A stretch of DNA of 64,000 nt from Serratia marcescens subsp. marcescens ATCC 13880 (GTDB taxonomy: Bacteria; Pseudomonadota; Gammaproteobacteria; Enterobacterales; Enterobacteriaceae), in contig NZ_CP071238.1 in assembly GCF_017299535.1 (NCBI RefSeq), forward strand, positions 4,588,001-4,652,000, written 5' to 3'. Positions 29,882-38,830 of the stretch are shown here, piece by piece; position 1 is the stretch's first letter; the number at the start of each line of letters is the position of its first letter. Both the position numbers and the translations under genes were made by a program. The notes beneath the pieces are model-generated. The model was given only the letters and a program-made list of their open reading frames with translations, was not told the DNA's origin and did not search any database.

Positions 29882-29911
29882 TAAAAAAGGAGCGATATCG
29901 CTATCGCTCCC
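29882..29911 (-). terminator. Terminator after tyrB
   Basis: Minus-strand stem GGAGCGATA / TATCGCTCC followed by TTTTTTATT. Confidence 0.85.
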
Positions 29912-29939
29912 GATGAACGTCCGTTCAGACTAACAGGCG

Positions 29940-31133
29940 TTACTGCACCGCGGCAAACGCCTCGGCCACCTGACGCACGTTGTTGTGGTTCAGGCCGGCC
30001 ACGCACATGCGGCCGCTGTGGATCAGGTAGACGCCGAACTCTTCACGCAAGCGATCGACCTGCGCCGCGCTGAAGCCGGTGTAGCTGAACATGCCGCGCT
30101 GCGCCAACAGGTAGTCAAAGTTGCGCTGCGGCAGCGCGCTCTTCAAGGTGTCCACCAGCGCGTGACGCATTTCGAGAATGCGGGTGCGCATGCTCTCCAC
30201 TTCGTCCAGCCACTGGGTTTTGAGCTGGGCGTCGTTCAGCACCTTGGCCACCAGCTGCGCGCCGAAGTTTGGCGGGCTTGAGTAGTTGCGGCGCACGGTG
30301 GCCTTCAGCTGGCCCAGCACGCGCCCAGCCGCCTCTTCGCTTTCGCACACCACCGACAGGCCGCCGACGCGCTCGCCGTACAGCGAGAAAATCTTCGAGA
30401 ACGAGTTGCTCACCAGGCACGGCAGGCCGGCCGCCGCGATGGCGCGAATGGCGTAGGCGTCTTGCTCCATGCCGCCGCCGAAGCCCTGATAGGCGATATC
30501 GAGGAACGGAATGATTTCACGCTCGGCGATCACCTTGACCACCTCATCCCACTGGGCGGGAGTCAGGTCGGAACCGGTCGGGTTGTGGCAGCACGGGTGC
30601 AGCAGCGCGATGCTGTGCTTCGGCAGCTGTTTCAGCGCAGCGAGCATGGCGTCGAACTTCACGCCCAGGCTTTCGCTGTCGAAATACGGATAGGTATTCA
30701 CTTTGAAACCGGCGCCGCTGAAGATGGCGACGTGGTTTTCCCAGGTCGGATCGCTGACCCACACCTGCGAATCCGGGAAATAGGTTTTCAGGAAGTCGGC
30801 ACCCACTTTCAACGCGCCGGAACCGCCGACGGTCTGAATGGTGGCGATGCGCCCCTGCTGCAGCATCGGGTGCTGCGCGCCGAACAGCAACTGCTGGATG
30901 GCGGAACGGTAGGGTTGCAGCCCTTCCATCGGCAGGTATACCGAGGCGCCGTGCTCGACGCTGTTCAACTGCGCTTCCGCCGCAGCGACCGCCCGCATCT
31001 GCGGAATGATGCCCTGCGCATCATAGTACAGGCCGATACTCAGGTTCACCTTGTGCGCACGCGGGTCTTGTTTGAATTTTTCCATCAGCGACAGAATGGG
31101 ATCGCCGGCATAGGCGTCAACGTTCTGGAACAC
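29940..31133 (-). CDS. tyrB: Aromatic-amino-acid aminotransferase TyrB
   Basis: PLP-dependent class I aminotransferase that completes tyrosine and phenylalanine synthesis. The 397 residues match E. coli TyrB. It begins [20 protein letters not shown], contains [17 protein letters not shown], and places the PLP lysine in [18 protein letters not shown]. Ribosome binding site AGGAG lies just ahead of the start. A TATATT -10-like element occurs upstream (near 31185) but no clear TyrR box was seen. Its neighbours here are an Lrp-type regulator and a PheC-like protein, both pointing to aromatic amino acid metabolism. Confidence 0.95.
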   Translation of the reverse strand: MFQNVDAYAGDPILSLMEKFKQDPRAHKVNLSIGLYYDAQGIIPQMRAVAAAEAQLNSVEHGASVYLPMEGLQPYRSAIQQLLFGAQHPMLQQGRIATIQTVGGSGALKVGADFLKTYFPDSQVWVSDPTWENHVAIFSGAGFKVNTYPYFDSESLGVKFDAMLAALKQLPKHSIALLHPCCHNPTGSDLTPAQWDEVVKVIAEREIIPFLDIAYQGFGGGMEQDAYAIRAIAAAGLPCLVSNSFSKIFSLYGERVGGLSVVCESEEAAGRVLGQLKATVRRNYSSPPNFGAQLVAKVLNDAQLKTQWLDEVESMRTRILEMRHALVDTLKSALPQRNFDYLLAQRGMFSYTGFSAAQVDRLREEFGVYLIHSGRMCVAGLNHNNVRQVAEAFAAVQ

Positions 31134-31215
31134 GGGGTTTTTCTCCTGGTTTATTGTGGTTTGGGCACAGCGTTACGTTCCTAATATAGACGGAAAAGCG
31201 CATTCGGTTTTAGCT

Positions 31216-31683
31216 TTATCTCGTCACCGGCAACAAACCGTTTTCCTTGATGCGATTGAGCACCACCGCCGTTTTGATATGCGCCACGCTTTTGTGCGGC
31301 GACAGCGTCTGGCTGATGAATTCGCTCAGCGCCGGCAGGTCAGCCACCGCCACTTTCAGCAGGTAATCGGCGTCGCCGGTGGTCTTGTAAGCGTCGAGGA
31401 TCGCGTCCACGTCCTCCAGCATCTGATGAAAGCTGTCGATCTGCTCCTGCGCGTGCGTGATCAGGCTGACTTCGATCAGCCCCACCAGCCCCAGGCCGAC
31501 CGCCTCCGGCGCCAGCCGCGCGTGGTAACCGCGGATCAGCTGCGCCTGCTCCAGGCTGATGCGCCGCCGTGAACATTGGGAAGCGGAAAGCCCCACCAAC
31601 TCGCTCAGTTCCTGATTGGTCAGACGGCCGTTGGCCTGTAACAGCGTCAGGATTTTCATATCAAAATCGTCAATGTTGTACAT
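31216..31683 (-). CDS. Lrp/AsnC family transcriptional regulator
   Basis: A 155-residue regulator with the N-terminal helix-turn-helix (DDFDMKILTLLQANGRLTNQ, then ELSELVGLSASQCSRRRISL) and the C-terminal RAM ligand-binding domain (about 75-150) containing GDADYLLKVAVADLPALSEF. It resembles the YbaO/DecR subgroup. The start could be the ATG at 31683 or a GTG six bases earlier; both follow AGGTGG. It lies upstream of tyrB on the same strand and is divergent from the PheC-like gene, so either may be its target. The ligand is probably an amino acid, by family precedent. Confidence 0.85.
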   Translation of the reverse strand: MYNIDDFDMKILTLLQANGRLTNQELSELVGLSASQCSRRRISLEQAQLIRGYHARLAPEAVGLGLVGLIEVSLITHAQEQIDSFHQMLEDVDAILDAYKTTGDADYLLKVAVADLPALSEFISQTLSPHKSVAHIKTAVVLNRIKENGLLPVTR

Positions 31684-31898
31684 AGCCACCTGTAAACTGT
31701 GTTAATAAATGTTGACGTTACAGCCTACCAGTTTTTTTACCGTTGCCGACGTCACACCCTGGCGTTTGAATCGCGTACAGCAGCAACGCCCGGCGTTTTC
31801 GCCGGTAAGCGGCATAAAAAACGGCTAACTCATGCAAGCAAACGACAATTAACGGCGAAGTAACGCATAAAACCACGAATGTATAAAAAGGACGCCAG

Positions 31899-32666
31899 AT
31901 GAAAAAGCTTCTCCCCCTCGCGCTGCTGCTCGCCGCCGGCGGCGCCGGCGCGCAATCCCACCTGGACAAGGTGCTGCAGCAGAAGACCCTGGAGGTCTGC
32001 ACCACCGGCGACTACAAGCCCTATACCTTCCTCAAGGAAGACGGCGGCTATGAAGGCATCGATATCGACATGGCGGAATCGCTGGCGAAGAGCCTGGGCG
32101 CCAAGGTGAAGTGGGTGAAAACCAGCTGGAAAACCCTGACCCCGGACTTCGTCGGCGGCAAGTGCGACATCGCCATGGGCGGCATCTCCGTCACGCTGGA
32201 GCGGCAAAAGCAGGTGTTCTTCGCCGACAAGCTGGATACCGACGGCAAAATCCCGCTGGTGCGCTGCACCGACGTGAAGAAATACCGCACGATAGAACAG
32301 ATCAACAAACCGTCGGTGCGTCTGTTGGAACCGGCGGGCGGCACCAATGAAGCCTTCGTGCACGCCTATCTGCCGAAGGCCAAACTGACGCTGACGCACG
32401 ACAACATGAGCATTTTCCAGCAGTTGGTGGATCGCAAGGCGGACGTGATGATCACCGACGCCTCCGAGGCGTTGTACCAACAAAAGCGCTATCCGAAGCT
32501 GTGCGCGGTGAATCCGACCAAACCGATGCAGTACGGCGAGAAGGCTTACATGCTGCCGCGCGACGATCTGAGTTGGAAACTGTATGTGGATCAGTGGCTG
32601 CACCTGGCCAAGGCGACCGGCGAGTATCAGAAGATTATCGATAAGTGGTTGGCGGTAAAGAAGTAA
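31899..32666 (+). CDS. Periplasmic PheC-like cyclohexadienyl dehydratase / solute-binding-fold protein
   Basis: A 255-residue exported protein with a signal peptide (residues 1-19, cleavage after GAGAQ-type end). It has the type 2 periplasmic-binding fold. It matches Pseudomonas PheC more closely than amino acid transport proteins: TGDYKPYTF, GKCDIAMGGISVTLERQ, PAGGTNEAF, TDASEA and the tail EKAYMLPRDD then YVDQWLHLA. PheC converts arogenate or prephenate to phenylalanine or phenylpyruvate. Glutamate 190 in TDASEA appears to align with the catalytic acid reported for PheC, by recollection. No ABC permease genes are adjacent, which also favours an enzyme. Location next to tyrB fits. Confidence 0.75.
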   Translation: MKKLLPLALLLAAGGAGAQSHLDKVLQQKTLEVCTTGDYKPYTFLKEDGGYEGIDIDMAESLAKSLGAKVKWVKTSWKTLTPDFVGGKCDIAMGGISVTLERQKQVFFADKLDTDGKIPLVRCTDVKKYRTIEQINKPSVRLLEPAGGTNEAFVHAYLPKAKLTLTHDNMSIFQQLVDRKADVMITDASEALYQQKRYPKLCAVNPTKPMQYGEKAYMLPRDDLSWKLYVDQWLHLAKATGEYQKIIDKWLAVKK

Positions 32667-32679
32667 CGCGCTGAGAAAC

Positions 32680-32701
32680 GGGGCCGACGCGCGTCGGCCC
32701 C
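32680..32701. terminator. Hairpin between the convergent pheC-like and alr genes
   Basis: Perfect stem GGGGCCGAC / GTCGGCCCC around GCGC. There is no T run, so termination strength is uncertain. Confidence 0.55.
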
Positions 32702-32710
32702 TGCGGCGCA

Positions 32711-33790
32711 TCAGTCGCCGATGTATTCCATCGCCACGCGCTGCGTGAGCTTGGTGATCAGTTCATAAGCGCTGATGCCGGTGCAGGCGGCGATACGCTC
32801 GACCGGCAATGCCGGCCCCCACAGCACCGCTTCATCCCCCACCTTATCGGCGGCATCCGGCCCGAGATCGACCGAAATCATGTCCATCGACACCCGGCCG
32901 ACGATCGGCACTTCACGGCCGTTGATCAGGATCGGCGTGCCGGTCGGCGCGCTGCGCGGGTAACCGTCGCCGTATCCCATCGCCACCACGCCCAGCCGGG
33001 TATCGCGCGGACTTACCCAGGCGCCGCCGTAGCCGACCGCTTCGCCGGCCTTGTGCTCGCGCACCGCGATCAGGCTGGATTTCAGGGTCATCGCCGGCTG
33101 CAGACCATGCTCGGCGCCGCTGCCGTTATCCAGCGGCGACACGCCGTACAGAATGATGCCGGGACGCACCCACTCGTTGTGGGCGTCCGGCCACAGCAGC
33201 GTGCCGCCGGAGGCGGCGACCGAGCGCTGGCCCGGTTTGCCGCGCGCGAACTGCTCGAAGCAGGCGATCTGTTTCAGGGTGGCGTCGGACTCCGGCTCAT
33301 CGGCGCGGCTGAAGTGGCTCATGATATTGACCGGCTGCGCCACGTTGCGGCAGGCGCACAGGCGCTGATAAAACGCTTCCGCCTGTTCGGGACGCACCCC
33401 CAGCCGATGCATGCCGGTATCGAGCTTCATCCACACCGGCACCGGGCGCGCCAGTTCGGCCTGCTCCAGCGCTTCGAGCTGTTCGATGCAGTGCACCGCG
33501 GTTTCGATGTTGTTCGCCACCAGCACCGGCAGGTCTTCGGCACAGAAGAAGCCTTCCAGCAGCAGGATCGGTTTGACGATGCCGCCGGAGCGCAGCATCA
33601 GCGCCTCGCCGATGCGCGCCACGCCGTAGCAGTCGGCGTCTTGCAGGGTGTGTGCTGTTTCCAGCAGGCCATGTCCATAAGCGTTTGCTTTCACAACGGC
33701 AATCAGGCGGCTTTGCGGCGCCTGGCGGCGCACCTGTTGCAGATTATGTCGCAGAGCGCGGCGGTCGATTACAGCGGTTGCCGCTTTCAT
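32711..33790 (-). CDS. alr: Alanine racemase Alr
   Basis: PLP enzyme interconverting L- and D-alanine for peptidoglycan. The 359-residue product has the PLP lysine at position 34 in [11 protein letters not shown] and the catalytic tyrosine region [20 protein letters not shown]. It follows dnaB by 17 bases on the same strand, reproducing the E. coli dnaB-alr operon. No DadX-style context (dadA) is present, so this is the biosynthetic isozyme. Confidence 0.95.
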   Translation of the reverse strand: MKAATAVIDRRALRHNLQQVRRQAPQSRLIAVVKANAYGHGLLETAHTLQDADCYGVARIGEALMLRSGGIVKPILLLEGFFCAEDLPVLVANNIETAVHCIEQLEALEQAELARPVPVWMKLDTGMHRLGVRPEQAEAFYQRLCACRNVAQPVNIMSHFSRADEPESDATLKQIACFEQFARGKPGQRSVAASGGTLLWPDAHNEWVRPGIILYGVSPLDNGSGAEHGLQPAMTLKSSLIAVREHKAGEAVGYGGAWVSPRDTRLGVVAMGYGDGYPRSAPTGTPILINGREVPIVGRVSMDMISVDLGPDAADKVGDEAVLWGPALPVERIAACTGISAYELITKLTQRVAMEYIGD

Positions 33791-33807
33791 TTCAGTTCCT
33801 TAGCTGA

Positions 33808-35232
33808 TTATTCGTCATCGTATTGTGGCCCCGCGTAGTTGTCGAAACGCGACCACTGGCCGTTAAAGGTAAGGCGCACGGTGCCGATGGGGCCGTTACG
33901 CTGCTTACCGATAATAATTTCCGCGATCCCTTTCAGATCGCTGTTCTCGTGATACACCTCATCACGATAGATGAACATAATCAGGTCGGCATCCTGCTCG
34001 ATAGAGCCGGATTCACGCAGGTCGGAGTTGACCGGGCGTTTGTCGGCGCGCTGCTCCAGGCTTCGGTTCAGCTGCGACAGCGCCACCACCGGCACCTGCA
34101 GCTCTTTCGCCAGCGCCTTCAGCGAGCGCGAAATCTCGGCGATCTCCAGCGTACGGTTGTCGGACAGGGCCGGCACGCGCATCAACTGCAGGTAGTCGAT
34201 CATGATAAGGCTAAGCCCGTCGTGCTCGCGGAAAATACGCCGCGCGCGCGAGCGCACTTCGGTCGGCGTCAGGCCGGAGGAGTCGTCGATGTACATGTTG
34301 CGCTTCTCCAGCAGGATGCCCATGGTGCTGGAAATGCGCGCCCAGTCCTCGTCGTCGAGCTGGCCGGTACGGATGCGCGTCTGATCCACGCGCGACAGCG
34401 ACGCCAGCATACGCATCATGATCTGCTCGCCGGGCATCTCCAGGCTGAAGATCAGCACCGGTTTTTCCTGGGTCATCGCGGCGTTTTCGCACAGGTTCAT
34501 GGCGAAGGTGGTTTTCCCCATCGAAGGACGGGCGGCGACGATGATCAGATCGGACTTTTGCATGCCCGCGGTTTTCTTGTTGAGGTCCTGATAGCCGGTA
34601 TCGACCCCGGTCACGCCGTCGTGCGGCTGCTGATACAGCTGCTCGATGCGCGACACGGTGTCTTCCAGGATGCGCTCGATGCCCTTCGGGCCTTCGTCTT
34701 TGCTGGCGCGGTTCTCGGCGATTTGGAACACGCGGGATTCCGCCAGATCGAGCAGGTCTTCGCTGCTGCGCCCCTGCGGATCGTAGCCGGCGTCGGCGAT
34801 CTCGTTAGCCACCGAGATCATTTCGCGCACCACCGCGCGCTCGCGCACGATGTCCGCGTAGGCGCCGATGTTGGCGGCGCTCGGGGTGTTTTTCGACAGC
34901 TCGGCCAGGTAGGCGAAGCCGCCGACCGAGTCCAGCTCGCCCTTCTGCTCGAGCGATTCGGACAGGGTGATGAGGTCGATCGGCTTGCTCATCTCCAGCA
35001 GACGCTGCATCTCGGTAAAGATCAGGCGGTGCGGGCGGCTGAAGAAGTCGTTGGCGACCACGCGCTCCGCCACGTTGTCCCAGCGCTCGTTATCCAGCAT
35101 CAAACCGCCCAACACCGACTGTTCTGCCTCCAGCGAGTGCGGCGGCATCTTCAGCCCTTCCATCTGACGATCTCTGGAACGCTCTCTGGTTTCGTCCGCG
35201 TTTGTTTTGTTGGTTGGTTTTTTTCCTGCCAT
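33808..35232 (-). CDS. dnaB: Replicative DNA helicase DnaB
   Basis: Hexameric 5'-3' helicase of the replication fork. The 474-residue sequence has the N-terminal DnaG-interacting domain (about 30-130), a linker helix, and the RecA-like C-terminal domain with Walker A RPSMGKTT (lysine 240) and the Walker B segment SLIMIDYLQLM. The late DnaB motifs ALSQLNRSLEQRADKRPVNS and DLRESGSIEQDADLI are intact. No intein is present. It heads the dnaB-alr operon and is divergent from qorA. Confidence 0.98.
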   Translation of the reverse strand: MAGKKPTNKTNADETRERSRDRQMEGLKMPPHSLEAEQSVLGGLMLDNERWDNVAERVVANDFFSRPHRLIFTEMQRLLEMSKPIDLITLSESLEQKGELDSVGGFAYLAELSKNTPSAANIGAYADIVRERAVVREMISVANEIADAGYDPQGRSSEDLLDLAESRVFQIAENRASKDEGPKGIERILEDTVSRIEQLYQQPHDGVTGVDTGYQDLNKKTAGMQKSDLIIVAARPSMGKTTFAMNLCENAAMTQEKPVLIFSLEMPGEQIMMRMLASLSRVDQTRIRTGQLDDEDWARISSTMGILLEKRNMYIDDSSGLTPTEVRSRARRIFREHDGLSLIMIDYLQLMRVPALSDNRTLEIAEISRSLKALAKELQVPVVALSQLNRSLEQRADKRPVNSDLRESGSIEQDADLIMFIYRDEVYHENSDLKGIAEIIIGKQRNGPIGTVRLTFNGQWSRFDNYAGPQYDDE

Positions 35233-35405
35233 GAAACGTAGTCTTTATCCGGTTGCGAATGAGGGTGAGGCTGCTGACGCAAGAGTATACGTGATTTTTC
35301 CGCACGATTCCGCCGCATAATTGCCACAGGCCGGCGCACGGGCAGGCTAGATCTCCGCAGCCAAAAGGCATAGGGTGAATTCAGATAACCAAATGAGGGT
35401 AGAAC

Positions 35406-36389
35406 ATGGCCAAGCGCATTCAATTCTCCGCCACCGGCGGGCCGGAAGTCTTGCAATACGTTGATTTTACACCGCTCGATCCGGCTGCCGGCGAAGTGCA
35501 GATCGAGAACAAGGCGATCGGCATCAACTACATCGATACCTATGTACGCAGCGGCCTGTATGCGCCGGCGAGCCTGCCGAGCGGCCTCGGCACCGAGGCG
35601 GCCGGCGTGGTGACCAAGGTCGGCGCCGGGGTCAGCTTCCTCAAACCTGGCGACCGGGTGGTGTATGCGCAATCGGCGCTCGGCGCCTACAGCGAGATCC
35701 ACAACGTCTCGGCAGAACGCGTGGCGCTGCTGCCGGACAACCTGAGTTTTGAACAGGGTGCAGCCTCTTTACTCAAAGGGCTGACGGTATACTACCTGCT
35801 GCGCCAGACCTATGACGTGCAACCGGGTGAAGTGTTCCTGTTCCATGCCGCGTCCGGCGGCGTCGGGCTGATCGCCTGCCAGTGGGCGAAAGCGCTGGGT
35901 GCGCGCCTGATCGGCAGCGTCGGCTCCGACGAGAAGGCCGCGCTGGCGAAACAGGCCGGCGCCTGGGCCACCATCAACTACCACAAAGAGGATATCGCCC
36001 AGCGGGTGGCCGAGCTGACGCAGGGCGAGAAGGTCGGCGTGGTGTACGATTCGGTGGGTAAAAGCACCTGGCTGGCCTCACTCGACAGCCTGAAGCGGCG
36101 CGGCCTGATGGTGAGCTTCGGCAACGCCTCCGGCCCGGTGACCGGCGTCGATCTGGCGCTGCTGAATCAGAAGGGCTCGCTGTACGTCACCCGCCCTTCC
36201 CTCAACGGCTACATCACCAACCGAGCCGAGCTGCAGTACGCCAGCAACGAGCTGTTCTCCCTGATCGGCAGCGGCGCCATTCGGGTGGAAGTGAAAGAAG
36301 AGCAGAAATTCGCGCTGGCCGACGCCCAGCGGGCACACCAAGTATTGGAAAGCCGCAGCACCAGTGGCTCCAGTCTGCTGATCCCCTGA
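35406..36389 (+). CDS. qorA: NADPH quinone oxidoreductase QorA
   Basis: Zinc-free medium-chain reductase that transfers electrons from NADPH to quinones. The 327 residues match E. coli Qor, with the N-terminal GroES-like domain (AKRIQFSATGGPEVLQYVDF), a Rossmann motif AASGGVGLIACQWAKALGA and the Y-V-S type ending DAQRAHQVLESRSTSGSSLL. The ribosome binding site is GAGGGTAG before the ATG. It is divergent from dnaB as in E. coli and followed by a strong hairpin terminator. Confidence 0.93.
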   Translation: MAKRIQFSATGGPEVLQYVDFTPLDPAAGEVQIENKAIGINYIDTYVRSGLYAPASLPSGLGTEAAGVVTKVGAGVSFLKPGDRVVYAQSALGAYSEIHNVSAERVALLPDNLSFEQGAASLLKGLTVYYLLRQTYDVQPGEVFLFHAASGGVGLIACQWAKALGARLIGSVGSDEKAALAKQAGAWATINYHKEDIAQRVAELTQGEKVGVVYDSVGKSTWLASLDSLKRRGLMVSFGNASGPVTGVDLALLNQKGSLYVTRPSLNGYITNRAELQYASNELFSLIGSGAIRVEVKEEQKFALADAQRAHQVLESRSTSGSSLLIP

Positions 36390-36396
36390 TCGCGGC

Positions 36397-36427
36397 AAAA
36401 GAAAAGGGCTCCTTGCGGAGCCCTTTC
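36397..36427. terminator. Terminator after qorA, also T-tailed on the minus strand
   Basis: AAAGGGCTCC TTGC GGAGCCCTTT. The T-rich tail is better on the minus strand (TTTTCTTTT) than on the plus strand. Confidence 0.75.
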
Positions 36428-36689
36428 TGTTACTGCGTTTTGTAGGGGTAGAGCAGAGTCCGCCAGAGACCGGGGGTTGCTTCAGCAACACGAATTTTGG
36501 TTGTCTCTCACGGTGATGAAATCGGTCGCATCACTGCATCGACCAACATCCTAACAGCCCCGTCCGGCAAAAAACACGCTTTATGTGCCACATCGCCGGG
36601 TAAAACTGCCAAGCTGTGATCGCTGCCGCATTAGCGTGGCGGGCAGTTATGCAAGTTTCATCGCGACTGACTGATTATTCGGCAAAAAA
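36428..36689. other. Gene-free interval between qorA and pspG
   Basis: No coding frame is credible. It contains a hairpin GTTGC TTCA GCAAC (36475-36488) and an inverted repeat GGTCG / CGACC near 36530-36555 (read on the minus strand). Just after pspG there is ACTGATT / AATCAGT (about 36668-36694). A minus-strand transcript would end at the T-tailed hairpin at 36397-36427. Confidence 0.4.
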
Positions 36690-36908
36690 TCAGTAACGCC
36701 GGATCTGGGGTTTCTGCATCGAACGGTAAATCCATACCCCAACCACCGCCAAAATCAACCACGGCAACAGCTTAATCACCACCGCGAACAACCCGCCCAA
36801 CAGCATGAACGCCGCCGCCGCCAACAGCGCAGCGAAGATCCCCAGCAGCGAGATGCCGGTCACCATCAGCATCACCACAAAGCCAATGAGAAAGAAGATT
36901 TCCAACAT
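36690..36908 (-). CDS. pspG: Phage shock protein G (PspG)
   Basis: A 72-residue inner-membrane protein of the phage shock regulon, which counters loss of membrane integrity. Two hydrophobic hairpin-like segments are seen: MLEIFFLIGFVVMLMVTGIS and VVIKLLPWLILAVVGVWIYR, with LLGIFAALLAAAAFMLLGGL between them. It matches E. coli PspG from its first residue, which fixes the start at 36908 rather than a longer frame. A sigma-54 promoter lies about 40 bases upstream. It sits between qorA and dusA as in E. coli. Confidence 0.9.
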   Translation of the reverse strand: MLEIFFLIGFVVMLMVTGISLLGIFAALLAAAAFMLLGGLFAVVIKLLPWLILAVVGVWIYRSMQKPQIRRY

Positions 36909-36947
36909 GATTGCTCCTTTGCAACTCAACGTATCTGCAGAGTGGAT

Positions 36948-36963
36948 TACAAGAAGCGTGCCA
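36948..36963 (-). promoter_or_regulatory. Sigma-54 promoter of pspG
   Basis: Read on the minus strand, TGGCACGCTTCTTGTA fits the -24/-12 consensus TGGCAC-N5-TTG(C/T)(A/T), with the GG and TG elements correctly spaced. PspF enhancer sites would be expected in 36970-37060, where I could not define them. Confidence 0.8.
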
Positions 36964-37065
36964 GAACGGCGGAAGGGCTAACCTATTGAAAAAACGGGGC
37001 AGACATCCGGCAACACGCCGAATGCCTGGCGAAAAAGACTAACTATTGGTCAAACTTTTTGTGGG

Positions 37066-38076
37066 TTACGCCATTTCGACGCGCGGCTGACGCACCAACG
37101 CCAGCGCCTGCTCCACCACCCGCGCATCGGCGCCCGGCTTGTGGGCGTTCTCGCTCAGGTGGCGACGCCACTGGCGCGCGCCCGGCACCCCCTGGAACAA
37201 ACCGAGGATGTGGCGGGTGATGTGGCCGAGATAGGTGCCGTTGGACAGCTCGCGCTCAATATACGGATACAGCGCTTCGACGATCGCCACGCTGTCCGGC
37301 ACCGCGGTCTGCGCGCCGAACAGTTCGCTGTCGACCCGCGCCAGGATGCCCGGATTCTGGTACGCCTCGCGCCCCATAATCACGCCGTCCAGATGCTGCA
37401 GGTGCTGTTGCGCCTCTTCCAGCGTTTTCACTCCACCGTTGATGGCGATGGTCAGCGCCGGGAAATCCCGCTTCAACTGATAAACGCGCGGGTAGTCCAG
37501 CGGCGGCACTTCGCGGTTCTCTTTCGGGCTGAGGCCGGAGAGCCAGGCTTTGCGAGCGTGGATAGTGAACATGTCGCACTCGCCGCGCCCGGCGACGGTC
37601 TGGATAAAGTCGCATAGGAAGGCGTAGCTGTCCTGATCGTCGATGCCGATGCGGGTCTTCACCGTCACCGGTATCGATACGACGTCGCGCATCGCCTTGA
37701 TGCAGTCGGCGACCAGCGTCGCCTGGCCCATCAGGCAGGCGCCGAACATGCCGTTTTGCACGCGATCGGACGGACAGCCGACGTTGAGGTTAATCTCGTC
37801 ATAACCGCGCTGCTCCGCCAGTTTGGCGCAGTGCGCCAGCGAGGCCGGATCGCTGCCGCCCAGCTGCAGCGCCACAGGATGCTCTTCTTCGCTGTAGGCC
37901 AGGTAGTCACCCTTGCCGTGTATGATCGCGCCGGTGGTCACCATTTCGGTGTACAGCAGCGTTTCCTTGGTCAGCAGGCGGTGGAAGTAACGGCAATGAC
38001 GATCGGTCCAGTCGAGCATTGGCGCGATGGAGAAGCGATTGGCGGCGTAGGTTGGGGCGTGGTTGTCTTTCGTCAT
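37066..38076 (-). CDS. dusA: tRNA-dihydrouridine(20/20a) synthase DusA
   Basis: FMN-dependent tRNA uridine reductase modifying positions 20 and 20a. The 336-residue sequence opens with the family block [20 protein letters not shown], carries the catalytic cysteine in [20 protein letters not shown] and the flavin phosphate region [14 protein letters not shown] then [13 protein letters not shown]. It is single and lies between pspG and an inserted accessory block. Confidence 0.95.
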   Translation of the reverse strand: MTKDNHAPTYAANRFSIAPMLDWTDRHCRYFHRLLTKETLLYTEMVTTGAIIHGKGDYLAYSEEEHPVALQLGGSDPASLAHCAKLAEQRGYDEINLNVGCPSDRVQNGMFGACLMGQATLVADCIKAMRDVVSIPVTVKTRIGIDDQDSYAFLCDFIQTVAGRGECDMFTIHARKAWLSGLSPKENREVPPLDYPRVYQLKRDFPALTIAINGGVKTLEEAQQHLQHLDGVIMGREAYQNPGILARVDSELFGAQTAVPDSVAIVEALYPYIERELSNGTYLGHITRHILGLFQGVPGARQWRRHLSENAHKPGADARVVEQALALVRQPRVEMA

Positions 38077-38278
38077 GCTGAGTTACTGGCTACCTGAGTC
38101 TGTCTGGGTTCAACGAACGGCGCGCGGCCGCAAACGGCTATTATAGCGACAATCGGCGCCGTTGGGAAAACCGCCTTGCCGGCGGCGTAAATAAGCGGGA
38201 GTAAGGCGAATAAATTCACGCGTTCAGGTGTTATCTCATTACGGGCGCGCACGGCGCCTCTGCCTTGAGGACACAACC

Positions 38279-38812
38279 ATGAACAGCTTCATTAAACGCC
38301 TGCTGGCATCGACCATTGCCGGCTGCCTGCTGTTTTCCGGCGGGGCGCTGGCGATGGGCGGCGACGGCAGCGGCCAAACCCCGCCGACCTGTCCGAAAGG
38401 CCAGGTCTATGACAGTAAAACCCAGACCTGCACGGTGGATAAAAGCAGCAAAGTCGACGACGCCGACCGCACTAACTATGCCTATGCACTGGCGAAAAGC
38501 GGCCGCTATCAGGAAGCGATCGATATGCTCAACACGCTTAAAAATCCCAACACCGCCGTCGCACTGAATTATCGCGGCTACGCCACGCGCAAACTTGGCC
38601 GCACCGATGAGGGTATCGGCTATTATTTAAAATCAGTCGCCCTCGATCCGAAATACCCCAAAGTGCGCGAGTACCTGGGGGAAGCCTATATGCTGAAAGG
38701 GCGGCCCGACCTGGCGCGCCAACAGCTGCAGGTGATCCAGTCGCTGTGCGGCACCGGGTGCGAGGAGTACCGTGATTTGGCGGCAGCCATCGACCGCCAC
38801 CCGGAATCTTGA
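38279..38812 (+). CDS. Exported TPR-repeat protein
   Basis: A 177-residue protein with a signal peptide (residues 1-21, ending GGALA). The mature part begins with a small two-cysteine element CPKGQVYDSKTQTC, then tetratricopeptide repeats: TNYAYALAKSGRYQEAIDML, VALNYRGYATRKLGRTDEGI and VREYLGEAYMLKGRPDLARQ. It is therefore probably a periplasmic scaffold. A second cysteine pair (CGTGC) is near the C-terminus. The start at 38279 has GAGG at 38267-38270. An ECF-type sigma factor gene begins 18 bases after its stop in the same frame register, so the two are very likely co-transcribed. Confidence 0.8.
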   Translation: MNSFIKRLLASTIAGCLLFSGGALAMGGDGSGQTPPTCPKGQVYDSKTQTCTVDKSSKVDDADRTNYAYALAKSGRYQEAIDMLNTLKNPNTAVALNYRGYATRKLGRTDEGIGYYLKSVALDPKYPKVREYLGEAYMLKGRPDLARQQLQVIQSLCGTGCEEYRDLAAAIDRHPES

Positions 38813-38830
38813 TCCGACGCGCCTGCGGAG

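Noticed and set aside
31134..31215. TyrR box upstream of tyrB
   Set aside because: No TGTAAA-N6-TTTACA-like pattern could be found near the tyrB start, although E. coli tyrB is TyrR-controlled.
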